Positions 22,423 through 31,629 of a DNA stretch of 64,000 bases are shown one piece after another (positions within the stretch are counted from its first letter, which is position 1; each line of letters starts with the position of its first letter). The notes beneath the pieces were generated by a model. It was not told the origin of the DNA. It did not search any database and saw only the letters and a list, made by a program, of their open reading frames with translations. The stretch comes from Pseudoflavonifractor sp050943825 (GTDB taxonomy: Bacteria > Bacillota > Clostridia > Oscillospirales > Oscillospiraceae). A program made the position numbers and the translations under genes. The stretch covers positions 434,001 through 498,000 of the forward strand of contig NZ_JBMNPX010000001.1 in the NCBI RefSeq assembly GCF_050943825.1, given 5' to 3'.

Positions 22423-25400
22423 TCATACCTCTACCGCCTGGTCCAGGGCGAAGAACCACAGAGCCCGGCGGACCACCCGTTTGCCGGTCATCTCCTCCAG
22501 GGCGCGGCTGTACGCCGTCAGCTGGGGACGGTATTCCTCCGCCCGCTCCTGAACAGTGCGGCGGGTCACCCGGTCGGTCTTGAAGTCCACCACCGTGATG
22601 CCCTCCAACGTCTCAAAGCAGCAGTCCACCACGCCCTGGAGCAGCACCTGCTCCCCTTCCCCGGCGCCGGGACAGTAGTCGGCGGCGGGCACCAGAATGG
22701 AGAACTTGAACTCACGCCGCAGAGACACCGACTCCATCATCTCCCGCCCCAGCGGGGACCGGAAGAAGGCGGCGATTTTGGCCGGGTTCACCGCCTCCCC
22801 CTGCTCGGGGGTGATGTAGGCTCCCGCCACCAGACGGGCAATCTCTTCCTTCACCTGCTCCTCCGTGCCCGCCCGCTCGAAGTCGATGTACTGCATGACC
22901 AGGTGGAGGGCGGTGCCCTTCTGGGCCGGGGTGAGGCCGAACTCCTCTTCTGCAAACCGGGGACGGCGCAGGGTGCTCCGCTTGCCAGCGGGGACGGCGG
23001 CCGGTTCCTCCGGCTCACCCTGGGGCAGCGGGAACTCCGCCCCGGACTCCTGGGCGGCCTCCCGGTCCAGCTCCCGACCCTTGAGCTGGGTGGCGGTCAG
23101 CTTGGAGGGAATCTCCACGTCTCCGGCGTAGGGGTACCGCCAGGTGAGCACGCCGGTCAAATCCCCCACCGACTTTTCCTCAACATCCTCGGGCAGAACA
23201 GCGGCCTTCCGCTCCGGCGGCTGGAGCAGGTCGCTGCCGTCCACCCAGCGGATGTCCCAGTCCGGCCCCAGCTCCGCCGCCGCAATGGGCAGCGGGTAGT
23301 CAGCCGCCCGCCGGATGGCCACAGCGTCCGGCCTGGTGAGCACCGGCAGCAGCACCCACTGGCCCACCGACTGACAGCCGGAGAGCACCTGGGGATCGGC
23401 GGGGTACTCGGCGTCCTCGGCCAGCTTCCGCAGGTCAGCCGCCCCCCGGGTGAGGGCGCAGGAGAGAATCAGCTTCTCCTTTGCCCGGGTCATGGCCACG
23501 TAGAGCAGACGCAGCTCCTCGGCCATCATCTCATACTCCAGCTGTCGGGCTACCGCACGCCGGGCCAGGGTGGGATACTCAATCATCCGCTCGGTGTCCA
23601 GCCGCTTGGGGCCCACGCCCAACTGGGGGTGGAAGAGGATGGGCCGCTGCATGTCGTCCCGGTTGAGCCGCCGGGTAAGCCCCGCCAGCAGAACGATGGG
23701 GAACTCCAGGCCCTTGGACTTGTGGATGGAGAGAATGCGCACGCCGCCCCCCTCCCGGGCCGCCTGGGGCGCGGCCAGCTTGCCGCCGTTGTCCCGCAGG
23801 CGGGTCAGGTAGGTGAGGAAGCCGAAGAGGCCCTTGTGTCCGGCGGCCTCAAACTGCCGGGCCAGCTCGCACAGGGCCAGCAGGTTCCCCTGCCGCTTCT
23901 CCCCCTCGTCCATGGCGCCGAAGATGCCCAGCAGGTTGGTGCGGTCGTAAATCTGCCACAAAAGCTGGTGGCTGTTCCGGTCACCGGACCGGAAACGCAG
24001 GTCCTCCAGCTCGGCCAGGAAGGCGGCGCAGTCCGCTCCGCCCTCCTCCGCCCCCTTCACCAAGGCGGCATAGAAGTCCGTGTCCGGCGAGGCGGCACGC
24101 AGTACCGCCAGCCGGTCCGCCGTGAAGCCGTACACCGGGGAGCGAAGCACCGAAATCAGGGGCACATCCTGCCGGGGGTTGTCCACAATCTGGAGCAGGG
24201 ACAGGGCCACCGACACCTCGGTGGTCTCAAAGTAGTCGCCGCCCGCATCTGCCTCCCAGGGGATGTCCCGCTCGCCCAAGGCACGGGCGTAGTGGTGGAG
24301 CACCGAGTTGGGAGAGCGGACCAGGATGACCATGTCGCCGTACCCGGCAGGACGGGTGCCCCCCTCGCCGTCGGACACAGGGAAGCCGCCGTCCTTCAGC
24401 TCCTTGATGCGCTTGGCCAGGAACCGGGCCTCCAGCAGGTCACGGGGCGTCTTTTCGCTCTTCTCCTCCCCGTCGTCATCCCCACCGCTGGCGGACAGGT
24501 CCAGGGCGTCCAGCTCCACGGCGTAGTCCGCCCCATCCGGGTAGGAAGCGCCCGGGTAGAGGGCCTCGTCGGCGGTGTAGTCCATCTCGCCAAAGGAGCG
24601 GGACATGATGCCCCGGAAGATGAAGTTTGCCCCCTCCAGCACCTGGGCCCGGGAGCGGAAGTTTTTGGACAGGATAATCCGTCTCGGCTCTCCCTCCTCC
24701 GCTGTCTCATAAGGCGTAAAGGTGCGATACTTTTCCAGAAATATGGTGGGGTCAGCCAGGCGGAAGCGGTAGATGGACTGCTTCACGTCGCCCACCATGA
24801 ACAGATTTTTGCCATCCTGGGAGATGGCGGAGAAGATGGCATTCTGGACGGCGTTGGTGTCCTGGTACTCGTCCACCATAATCTCGTCGTACCGGGCCGA
24901 CCACTGCTTTGCCAGAGGTGTGGGGCTGCCGTCCTCTCCCACCAGCAGGCGCACCGCCATGTGCTCCAGGTCGGAGAAGTCCAGCACGCCCCGGCGCTCC
25001 TTCTCGGCGGCATAGGCCGCCTCAAAGTCCTTCACCAGGGCAAACAGCCCCCGGACAGCGGGGTACACCGCCGCCATGTCGGAGAGCAGTCCGGCGCTGT
25101 CGTCGGAGAAACCCTCGGCCAGCTTTTCCAGCCGCTTCTTGCAGCGGTTCCGCACCGACTTGACCCGCTCCGCCGCCTCAGGGCACTCGGTCATCTTCTT
25201 CCGCCCCGCCGGGGGGAATGGGATGGGCAGGGCGGCGGCAGCGGCGTCCCACCCCTGGGCCGCCCCGTCCAGGAAGGCCTGGAGCCCGGCCATGGTGGCC
25301 GAGATGGTGGGGGCGTAGTTGGCGTCCAGATTGGGGTCACAGGCGCAGTCCTCCAGGGCGCCCGCCATGCGGCTCAGCCAGTACCGCGCCTGAGCGGCGG

Positions 25401-26058
25401 CGTCCTCCAGCAGCAGCTTGCCCCAGGGGGTCTCCCCCGCGTCGGTCACGCCCTCCAGGGAGAAGGCCGCCCCCTGCTGGTCCAGCCAGGCAGCCGGGTC
25501 CGGGTGGCTCTGGACCCGGCCCCGGATGTCCAGCACAATCTGCATCAGGCGGCTGTCGTCCCGTCCGGCGGACATGGTGTCCACCAATTTGGCAAAGTCG
25601 CTGTCCGGGGTGATGTCCTCATACTGTCGGTCCATCACCTCGTCCAGGGCGCGCAGCATGAGCACCCCCGCCTCCCCCTCGTCGCACAGGCGGAAATCCG
25701 GGTTCACGTCCAGCATGTGGCCGCACTCCCGGAGGAGCTGGGCGCAGAAAGCGTGGACGGTGGAAATCTGAGCCTTGTAGACCAGAGTCTGCTGGCGGCG
25801 GAGGTGGCGGTCGGTGGGGTTCCGGGCCAGCCGCTGGGACAGCTCCTCCACAATGCGGGAGCGCAGCTCGGCGGCGGCGGCTTTGGTGTAGGTGATGACC
25901 AGGAAGCGGTCGATATCCAGGCCCTCGTGCTCCACCCGGCCCAGCAGCCGCTCCACCAGCACTCTTGTCTTGCCCGAGCCGGCGGCGGCGGACACCAGCA
26001 AGGCTCCGCCCCGGTTGTTCACCACGGCGGCCTGCTGCTCTGTCAGCTGAAAGGCCAT
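22423..26058 (-). CDS. addA: ATP-dependent helicase/nuclease subunit A
   Basis: The 1211-aa UvrD-like helicase-nuclease of the AddAB complex, which resects double-strand breaks for RecA loading. Walker A is SAAAGSGKTRVLVERLL near residue 25. Motif II is MVDEYQDTN, and the helicase motifs VGDVKQSIYRFRLADP and SIHKSKGLEFPIV are present. The C-terminal RecB-type nuclease has GVVDCCFETLEGITVVDFKTD (GxxD and DxK). addB lies 14 bp upstream on the same strand, so the two are coexpressed. Confidence 0.97.
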   Translation of the reverse strand: MAFQLTEQQAAVVNNRGGALLVSAAAGSGKTRVLVERLLGRVEHEGLDIDRFLVITYTKAAAAELRSRIVEELSQRLARNPTDRHLRRQQTLVYKAQISTVHAFCAQLLRECGHMLDVNPDFRLCDEGEAGVLMLRALDEVMDRQYEDITPDSDFAKLVDTMSAGRDDSRLMQIVLDIRGRVQSHPDPAAWLDQQGAAFSLEGVTDAGETPWGKLLLEDAAAQARYWLSRMAGALEDCACDPNLDANYAPTISATMAGLQAFLDGAAQGWDAAAAALPIPFPPAGRKKMTECPEAAERVKSVRNRCKKRLEKLAEGFSDDSAGLLSDMAAVYPAVRGLFALVKDFEAAYAAEKERRGVLDFSDLEHMAVRLLVGEDGSPTPLAKQWSARYDEIMVDEYQDTNAVQNAIFSAISQDGKNLFMVGDVKQSIYRFRLADPTIFLEKYRTFTPYETAEEGEPRRIILSKNFRSRAQVLEGANFIFRGIMSRSFGEMDYTADEALYPGASYPDGADYAVELDALDLSASGGDDDGEEKSEKTPRDLLEARFLAKRIKELKDGGFPVSDGEGGTRPAGYGDMVILVRSPNSVLHHYARALGERDIPWEADAGGDYFETTEVSVALSLLQIVDNPRQDVPLISVLRSPVYGFTADRLAVLRAASPDTDFYAALVKGAEEGGADCAAFLAELEDLRFRSGDRNSHQLLWQIYDRTNLLGIFGAMDEGEKRQGNLLALCELARQFEAAGHKGLFGFLTYLTRLRDNGGKLAAPQAAREGGGVRILSIHKSKGLEFPIVLLAGLTRRLNRDDMQRPILFHPQLGVGPKRLDTERMIEYPTLARRAVARQLEYEMMAEELRLLYVAMTRAKEKLILSCALTRGAADLRKLAEDAEYPADPQVLSGCQSVGQWVLLPVLTRPDAVAIRRAADYPLPIAAAELGPDWDIRWVDGSDLLQPPERKAAVLPEDVEEKSVGDLTGVLTWRYPYAGDVEIPSKLTATQLKGRELDREAAQESGAEFPLPQGEPEEPAAVPAGKRSTLRRPRFAEEEFGLTPAQKGTALHLVMQYIDFERAGTEEQVKEEIARLVAGAYITPEQGEAVNPAKIAAFFRSPLGREMMESVSLRREFKFSILVPAADYCPGAGEGEQVLLQGVVDCCFETLEGITVVDFKTDRVTRRTVQERAEEYRPQLTAYSRALEEMTGKRVVRRALWFFALDQAVEV

Positions 26059-26072
26059 AACAATTCCCCCTC

Positions 26073-29000
26073 TTACTTGTTGTCCGTCTGTCCGCCGCCC
26101 TCCTGCTCCTCCACTCTGGCCCAGAACTCCCCGGCACTCACCGTGGGCAGCCAGCGGCGGCGGTCGGAGCCTCTGCCCTCCTCAAAGTGGCAGGCAACGG
26201 CGTAGTCGCAGTATTGGCAGGCGTTTTTCTCCGGCCCCTTCCAGAAGGGGTCGGCGGCGATGTTTCCGGCGGCAATTTCACCGCCGATGTCCCGGAGCAC
26301 CCGCTGGATGTGCCGCTCCAGACGGCCCAGCCGCTCGGCGGACACCAGGGCGTCGCCGGTGATAGCCCCCGTACGGGAGGACACCTTCACCGGCAGGAAG
26401 CGGATGCCCTCCGGGCCGGGGTGCTCCATGGCCTCCAGCACCTCCGGGTCGTCCAGCACCAGACCACGGCGGCGCAGCTCCTTGTCCACCGCCTGACGGC
26501 GGGCCGCCTCGGTCATGGTGCGGCTGCCGGCGATGACCGCATCCCGGGCAGGCAGGTAGAGCACCCCCGCCGGGTCTATCTCATGTCCGCCGAACAGGTC
26601 CTTGCCCTCCTTCTGGAGAGTGAAGAGGTAGAGCAGCATCTGAAGGCCCATGCCGTTCCACACGTCGGTCAGGTCAAAGGATTTGCGGCCGGTCTTGTAG
26701 TCCACCACCCGCAGGTTCAGGCGGCCGTCCTTCACCCAGCCGTCCACCCGGTCCACAAAACCGGAGATGCTGATGGTGACGCCGTCTACCTCCAGCTCCA
26801 CCGGGGGCAGATCCTTCCCCGAGCCGAAGCCCAGCTCAAAGGCGATGGGCTTGAAGTCGGAGGCGGACAGCTCCTCGGCCACGTTGCGCACCACCGCCCG
26901 CACCGGCTTGAGCAGCCGCTGAAACAGGTAGCGGAACCGGGGCGTCTCCTCGGCCAGGCCGCCCAGTTCCTCTTTGATATAGCGCTCCACAATCTCATCG
27001 GTGAGGGCGTCCAGCTTGTCACCGTCCACGCCCCCATTCTCATCCCGCCACTCCTCGCTCTGGAACACGTGCTCCAGCACGTAGTGGACAAAGGTGCCGT
27101 ACTCAGGCGCCTGGAAGCCCGCCTTCTTCCGGGGCTCCGCCTTCAGGCCGTACTGCATGAAGTAGGAGAAGTGACAGGACTTGTACTTGTCCATCCGGGA
27201 GGCCGACATGGGCACCCGGCTGCCGTAGAGGGCGTCCACGGCGACACGGGACAATTTGCCCCGGGTGAGCCCGGCGGCCTGCTCCATCCGCTCCACCAGG
27301 GGGGCGTACTCCGGCATGGCCCGCAGAGCCTGCGCCGCCTCCGGGTACCGCCCCGCCAGCTCCAGCGCGGGCCGTGGGGCGGACAGCCGGAAGGCTCCGT
27401 CCAGTTCCGCCTCTGTGACCGGGCGCAGGGCCGGAAACAGCCCCCGCAGCCGGGGAGTCAGGAAGGCGGGCCGCTGCTCCTCCCCGCCGCTGCCCATGGC
27501 CGCCCAGCTCACCGACAGCCGCTCTCCCGCCAAGGCGCAGGTCTCGTAGACGATGGTCAGCTCACGGTTCAGCTTTTCGGTGAGGGTGGGGGCCAGCTCC
27601 AGGCCGTAGGAGGCCAGCAGGGAGCGGTCGTCGTCGTTGAGCAGTCCGGGGGACGGGGCGGCCTGGGGGATGGCCCCGTCGTCCGCCCCCAGGAGGAACA
27701 CCGCCCTGCAGTGCTTGTGGGCCAGACGGGGCATCTCGCCGGCGGTGACCCGGTCCAGGGACACGGGGATGGCGCCCACGTCGTACTGGGAGAGCACCAG
27801 GGAGAAGAGCCGGGCAAACTCGTCGCCCTCCATGGGGGTGTCCCCCACAATCTGGGCGCATTGCTCCAGGGCGTTGCACAGGATGTCCCACAGCTGGCTG
27901 TACTCCTGGGCCAGAGCGGGCTCTCCCCGCTCCTGGAGGGCGGCGGTCCGCTCCTCCAGCCGCTCGGGCAGGCCGATGCGCTCCAGGAAGGCGTACAGGG
28001 CCTTGGTGTGGCCCAGGCCGGTGTGGTCCGGGTTCTTCCGCAGCTCCTCCAGGGGCGCGATGACCTGCCGCCGGACGGCGTTGAGCCGTGCCAGCAGGAC
28101 CTCGTCCTCCGGCCTGACGGGCAGGCCGTACCCCTTGGGGTGCATGGTCCAGTCCCCCTTCTGGGTCCAGCGGCTCCCCCGCAGGTCCCACTTGAGAGCG
28201 TAGTTCTCCAGCAGGTCCCGGTCCTCCTCAGAGATGCCGGTGAGACCAGTCTTGAGGTAGCGGAACAGGTCGTCGTACTGATAATCTCCCGCCACCGCAG
28301 CCAGAGCGGAGGTGATGAGGGCCAGGATGGGCTTTTGGAGGATGTCGCTCATTTTGGCCAGGAATACAGGCACGCCGTACCGGGCAAAGATGGTCTCGAT
28401 GAGCTCGCCGTACCCCTCCATGCTGCGGGCGGTGACGGCGATATCCCGGAACCGGTAGCCCTCCTCCCGCACCAGCCGGAGGATCTCCCCGGCGGTGTAC
28501 TCCACCTCGGCGTAGGGGCTGCCCGCCTTGAAGAGGGAGATATGGACCGGCTTGCCCGCCCAGGGTGTCTCGGGTGCGTCAAAGAGATGTGCCTCCAGAA
28601 AGGCCAGCTCCTCCGGGCCTTCCTTGGCCCGTTCCTCCTGCACCTCCGTCCGGGCGGGGACGCCGTTCTCACGGGCCAGACGCAGCAGGCTGCGGGCCGT
28701 GCGGCGGGCGGGCGCGAAGATACCCGCGCTGTCCCGCTGGTCGTCCAGACTGTCGCAGGTCAGGGCCACCGTCACCGAATTGGCCTGCTTGAGCAGCGCC
28801 TTGATGACCAGGGTCTCCTGGGGTGTGAAGTCGGTGAACCCGTCCAGGTACACGTCCATCCCCTTTGCCCAGCCGCTCTTCTCCAGTCCCTCGGCCAGAC
28901 GGGTCACCCGGTCCCGGGGGTCGGCAGCACGGCGTGCTGTGAGGGCCTCGTAGGCTCCGTAGATGAGGGACAGGTCCAGCAGCTTGTCCCCCTCGGGGCC

Positions 29001-29429
29001 GTCGGCCTCCTCCCCCGCCGTCCACAGGTGCTTGGGCGTGACACAGCAGCTCTTCAGCTCGTCCACCGTGGCGATGAGGCCGGAGAGAAACTCCGGCTTC
29101 CGGGAGGGACGGCCGTACACCTTCAGCTCTCCCGCCACCGCCTGGAGGGCGGCGTACATCAGCAGCAGCCGTCCGCCCGTGTCCAGGGTGGGGGCGGCCA
29201 GTCCGCCGGTGACGGTGAACACACGGCCCGCCATGCGGGTAAAGGAGAGCACCTCGGCGTACCGGGACACCCGGTTCCCCCCGATGGCGCACAGGCGGCG
29301 CTCCATGTCGTGGGAGTGCTGCTCCGGCACCACCAGCACCTGGGGCCGGACGCCTCCGCTCTCCCCGATGCGCCGGAGCATGGCCGTGGTTTTTCCGCTC
29401 CCCGAGCGGCCCAGCAGCAAATTCAGCAT
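26073..29429 (-). CDS. addB: ATP-dependent helicase/deoxyribonuclease subunit B
   Basis: AddB subunit (1118 aa), the inactive-helicase partner with a second RecB-type nuclease and an Fe-S cluster. The Walker A GRSGSGKT begins at residue 7. The nuclease motif is VDRVDGWVKDGRLNLRVVDYK. The cluster ligands are visible as one Cys in YKSCHFSYF and three in NACQYCDYAVACHF, matching the known four-Cys pattern. The start at 29429 puts MLNLLLGRSG at the N-terminus as in other AddB proteins; a longer reading frame upstream is not homologous in style. Confidence 0.96.
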   Translation of the reverse strand: MLNLLLGRSGSGKTTAMLRRIGESGGVRPQVLVVPEQHSHDMERRLCAIGGNRVSRYAEVLSFTRMAGRVFTVTGGLAAPTLDTGGRLLLMYAALQAVAGELKVYGRPSRKPEFLSGLIATVDELKSCCVTPKHLWTAGEEADGPEGDKLLDLSLIYGAYEALTARRAADPRDRVTRLAEGLEKSGWAKGMDVYLDGFTDFTPQETLVIKALLKQANSVTVALTCDSLDDQRDSAGIFAPARRTARSLLRLARENGVPARTEVQEERAKEGPEELAFLEAHLFDAPETPWAGKPVHISLFKAGSPYAEVEYTAGEILRLVREEGYRFRDIAVTARSMEGYGELIETIFARYGVPVFLAKMSDILQKPILALITSALAAVAGDYQYDDLFRYLKTGLTGISEEDRDLLENYALKWDLRGSRWTQKGDWTMHPKGYGLPVRPEDEVLLARLNAVRRQVIAPLEELRKNPDHTGLGHTKALYAFLERIGLPERLEERTAALQERGEPALAQEYSQLWDILCNALEQCAQIVGDTPMEGDEFARLFSLVLSQYDVGAIPVSLDRVTAGEMPRLAHKHCRAVFLLGADDGAIPQAAPSPGLLNDDDRSLLASYGLELAPTLTEKLNRELTIVYETCALAGERLSVSWAAMGSGGEEQRPAFLTPRLRGLFPALRPVTEAELDGAFRLSAPRPALELAGRYPEAAQALRAMPEYAPLVERMEQAAGLTRGKLSRVAVDALYGSRVPMSASRMDKYKSCHFSYFMQYGLKAEPRKKAGFQAPEYGTFVHYVLEHVFQSEEWRDENGGVDGDKLDALTDEIVERYIKEELGGLAEETPRFRYLFQRLLKPVRAVVRNVAEELSASDFKPIAFELGFGSGKDLPPVELEVDGVTISISGFVDRVDGWVKDGRLNLRVVDYKTGRKSFDLTDVWNGMGLQMLLYLFTLQKEGKDLFGGHEIDPAGVLYLPARDAVIAGSRTMTEAARRQAVDKELRRRGLVLDDPEVLEAMEHPGPEGIRFLPVKVSSRTGAITGDALVSAERLGRLERHIQRVLRDIGGEIAAGNIAADPFWKGPEKNACQYCDYAVACHFEEGRGSDRRRWLPTVSAGEFWARVEEQEGGGQTDNK

Positions 29430-29759
29430 ATGTCCCTCTCTCCTCTCGTCTGGGCTTGCAGAGATGATGATACTATGACGGCAAAGCTGGAATGGTATAT
29501 TGCCAGGTTTTTCGGTTGCCCCGCAAGGGGCGAGAAAAACGGCTAAACACAAAGTATAATAGCCGCTTTGCGGCTATTATACCATCGTCTGCTCCCGCCC
29601 GCCAGTGACAGAACACGGAAAACTCCGGACCGGGTCAATTTGGGACATTTGTATGGTTTTGTCCCTTCTCACGGGATGGCATCGGTATTATGATAAAAAT
29701 AATAATATGATACGCATGTGCGGTCTTTACTCAGGCCGCACTAAAGGGAGGCACTTCAG
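29430..29759. other. Intergenic region between addB and the radical-SAM-like gene
   Basis: This divergent 330-bp region holds a minus-strand stem-loop near 29507-29540 (GTTTTTC...GCCCC-TTGC-GGGGC...GAAAAAC) and a palindrome at 29553-29581 containing the addB -10. It also has an inverted repeat GGGACA-N12-TGTCCC (29642-29665) and an AT-rich stretch (29690-29720) before the plus-strand gene. No additional gene was recognised. Confidence 0.6.
29576..29584 (-). promoter_or_regulatory. Candidate addBA extended -10 promoter
   Basis: TGGTATAAT on the minus strand (TG-N-TATAAT), with no good -35. It sits at one end of the 29-bp palindrome GTATAATAGCCGC-TTT-GCGGCTATTATAC (29553-29581), so the start site would fall inside the palindrome. 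Confidence 0.5.
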
Positions 29760-30788
29760 TTGAAGCGCGAAGCAGTTACCAGAACCATTCTGGATACCAT
29801 TGTGGACCGCGCCATCCGGGATATCGGCGAGGACCCTCAGCGCAGCCTGCGCAAGCTGGTGGATATGGGGCAGATGTTCGCCAAGGGTCCCTTTCAAAAG
29901 CGTTATATCGGTATTATTCAGCAGATGCTGGAGAATGGGGGAAGTCCTTATTACGACCTGGTCCAGGACACCGTCCGGCATACCGACCGGACAGGCCTGC
30001 GGACCTTTGGTATCAACGTGGGCTGGCAGAGCTGGACGGTTGGTGCCAGGCAGATCCGGTCTGTGGAATCCTGTGAGGGGTACGATATTCCTTGGTCCGT
30101 CACCTTCCGGCTGGAGGAGGCGGAGCCTTCCCAGCGCGCCAATTATTTCCGGCTGCTGGACGAAGGGAGAGGCCTGGGGATTTACACCTACTTTCTTCAC
30201 TGCGGTGCCTCAGACCACGCCATAGAAATCGCATTGGATTTGGCCCGGCAGGCACCTGAGTGCGCCTTTCCTCTCTTTCTCTCCCCCGGACTGGTGGAGT
30301 CCTGGATGGACAGGCTCTCTTCACTTCCCAACCTGCTGATACTGCTGGACACGGGCTGTGAGGATTGGCAGGCAGCCGCCGCTCTGCTGCGGAAAGCCCG
30401 CCGCTTTTTCGGCTACTTTATCCGCTGCGACAGCACAGACTGCGCCGACAGAGTGCTCTCCGGCGCCTGGGTTCAGTCCCTGCTGGGCCACGGCGGCTCC
30501 ATGGCGTTCTGCCTGCCGGAGGAGTGCTGTCCCGACGCCGTTATCTCCCGTCTCCACACCTATGTGGAGACAGCCAGGAGCGGCCAGAAGCAGCCGCTTA
30601 TGCTGCTGGACTACTATCAGGACATTCTGCTGGTGGACGGTATTATCTCTGAAAGTCCCCGATACCTGGAGCTTTTTCCGGACGGACAGGCTGCTGCATA
30701 CACGGACGGCTGTAAAGAATCTCTGCCTGTCTTGTCCCCGCAGCAGTCCCTCGCCGATTTCTTCCGCAATAATTTTCCCCGGGCATAA
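29760..30788 (+). CDS. Radical-SAM-like protein lacking the cluster cysteines
   Basis: A 342-aa protein with no obvious catalytic motif. Its layout follows a family of clostridial radical SAM proteins from end to end. There is an N-terminal helical part with an ExPQRSLRKLVDMGQMF stretch (about 24-40), a G(W)xxxxxxARQ segment (88-98), then GYDIPW (107-112). In the radical SAM relatives IPW is followed at once by the CxxxCxxC loop. Here residues 113-128 contain no cysteine, yet the alignment resumes with an RGLGIYTYF strand and a C-terminal YYQD...DGII...PDGQ part. Cluster loss without frameshift suggests a repurposed barrel. It starts with TTG behind GGGAGG and is convergent with a TetR gene. 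Confidence 0.6.
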   Translation: MKREAVTRTILDTIVDRAIRDIGEDPQRSLRKLVDMGQMFAKGPFQKRYIGIIQQMLENGGSPYYDLVQDTVRHTDRTGLRTFGINVGWQSWTVGARQIRSVESCEGYDIPWSVTFRLEEAEPSQRANYFRLLDEGRGLGIYTYFLHCGASDHAIEIALDLARQAPECAFPLFLSPGLVESWMDRLSSLPNLLILLDTGCEDWQAAAALLRKARRFFGYFIRCDSTDCADRVLSGAWVQSLLGHGGSMAFCLPEECCPDAVISRLHTYVETARSGQKQPLMLLDYYQDILLVDGIISESPRYLELFPDGQAAAYTDGCKESLPVLSPQQSLADFFRNNFPRA

Positions 30789-30791
30789 TAA

Positions 30792-30838
30792 AGCGGCCTG
30801 CCGGACAGGATTTCTCCGGCAGGCCGCTGTTTTTATTT
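30792..30838 (+). terminator. Terminator after the radical-SAM-like gene
   Basis: 13-bp stem AGCGGCCTGCCGG (30792-30804) with 30816-30828, followed by GTTTTTATTTT. Confidence 0.9.
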
Positions 30839-31386
30839 TAGTTTTCTTCTCTGCTTTTCGGGTCCAGGCGGCTGAGTCCCTGTGCCAGATTTTTCAGCCG
30901 GGCTACATACTCCTCCGCGGGCATAGGTGTACCTTTGGTGAGCCAGCGGATGATGGAGGCCAGCACCGCGTCGCTGAAGAACACAGAGAAAAACTCCTCG
31001 TCCTCCCGGTTGGAAAACAGTTCCTGGGCAATGGAGTACATCACCGGCGTAATCACCTCAGTGAAATGATCCCGAAAGGAGTTCTGCCCCTCCACCGCCA
31101 GAGCAGCCCGGTAAAAGCCCTGTTCCTCATAAAAATACCGGCACATTCCGCCCAAAATTCCAAAACCGTTCTTATACCCGCCCTTCTGGATGACCTCAAT
31201 AAATTCTGTGTCAAAAATCCAGTTGACCAGATCGTACTTGTCGCGGAAATGATAGTAGAAGCTCTTGCGGCTCATGCCGCAGGCCTCGCAGATCTCCCCC
31301 ACGCTGATTTTGGCGAAAGGATATTGGGCCATCAATTTCTTCATTGTCTTGGCCAGTGCCCGCTTGGTAAGGCTGGAATCCGGCAT
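30838..31386 (-). CDS. TetR/AcrR-family transcriptional regulator
   Basis: A 182-aa regulator. The N-terminal HTH (TKRALAKTMKKLMAQYPFAK, then ISVGEICEACGMSRKSFYYHF) is typical TetR. The remaining helical ligand domain resembles the TetR_C type found in DhaS-like proteins. GGAGGA lies six bases before the chosen ATG. Convergent with the cluster-less radical-SAM-like gene; whether it regulates that gene, itself or something outside is not known. Confidence 0.9.
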   Translation of the reverse strand: MPDSSLTKRALAKTMKKLMAQYPFAKISVGEICEACGMSRKSFYYHFRDKYDLVNWIFDTEFIEVIQKGGYKNGFGILGGMCRYFYEEQGFYRAALAVEGQNSFRDHFTEVITPVMYSIAQELFSNREDEEFFSVFFSDAVLASIIRWLTKGTPMPAEEYVARLKNLAQGLSRLDPKSREEN

Positions 31387-31629
31387 GAACGCTCCTCCTT
31401 CCACCTGTGCCCGTCTTCTTCAGATTCAGAGTATTTTAAAAAACTATACCACTCAGCTTGGGGAAAATCAAGCGTTCCGGCCTCTGCCAATAGCTTTCCC
31501 TCAAGGCACAATGCCCTCGCATACCGTCCTTCTATGGGAAAAAGGGAACCGAAATGGTTCCCTTTTTCCCGCACTTATACTTCATTCTCCAACATAACAG
31601 GCGGTATTTCTCGCCATGTCTATGCTTTA

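Noticed and set aside
22903..26205. Very long open frame (about 1100 codons) on the plus strand opposite addA.
   Set aside because: It mirrors the real addA gene; open antisense frames are common at this GC content. Its composition (Gly/His/Val/Gln-rich, no motifs) and lack of an SD are typical of a shadow frame.
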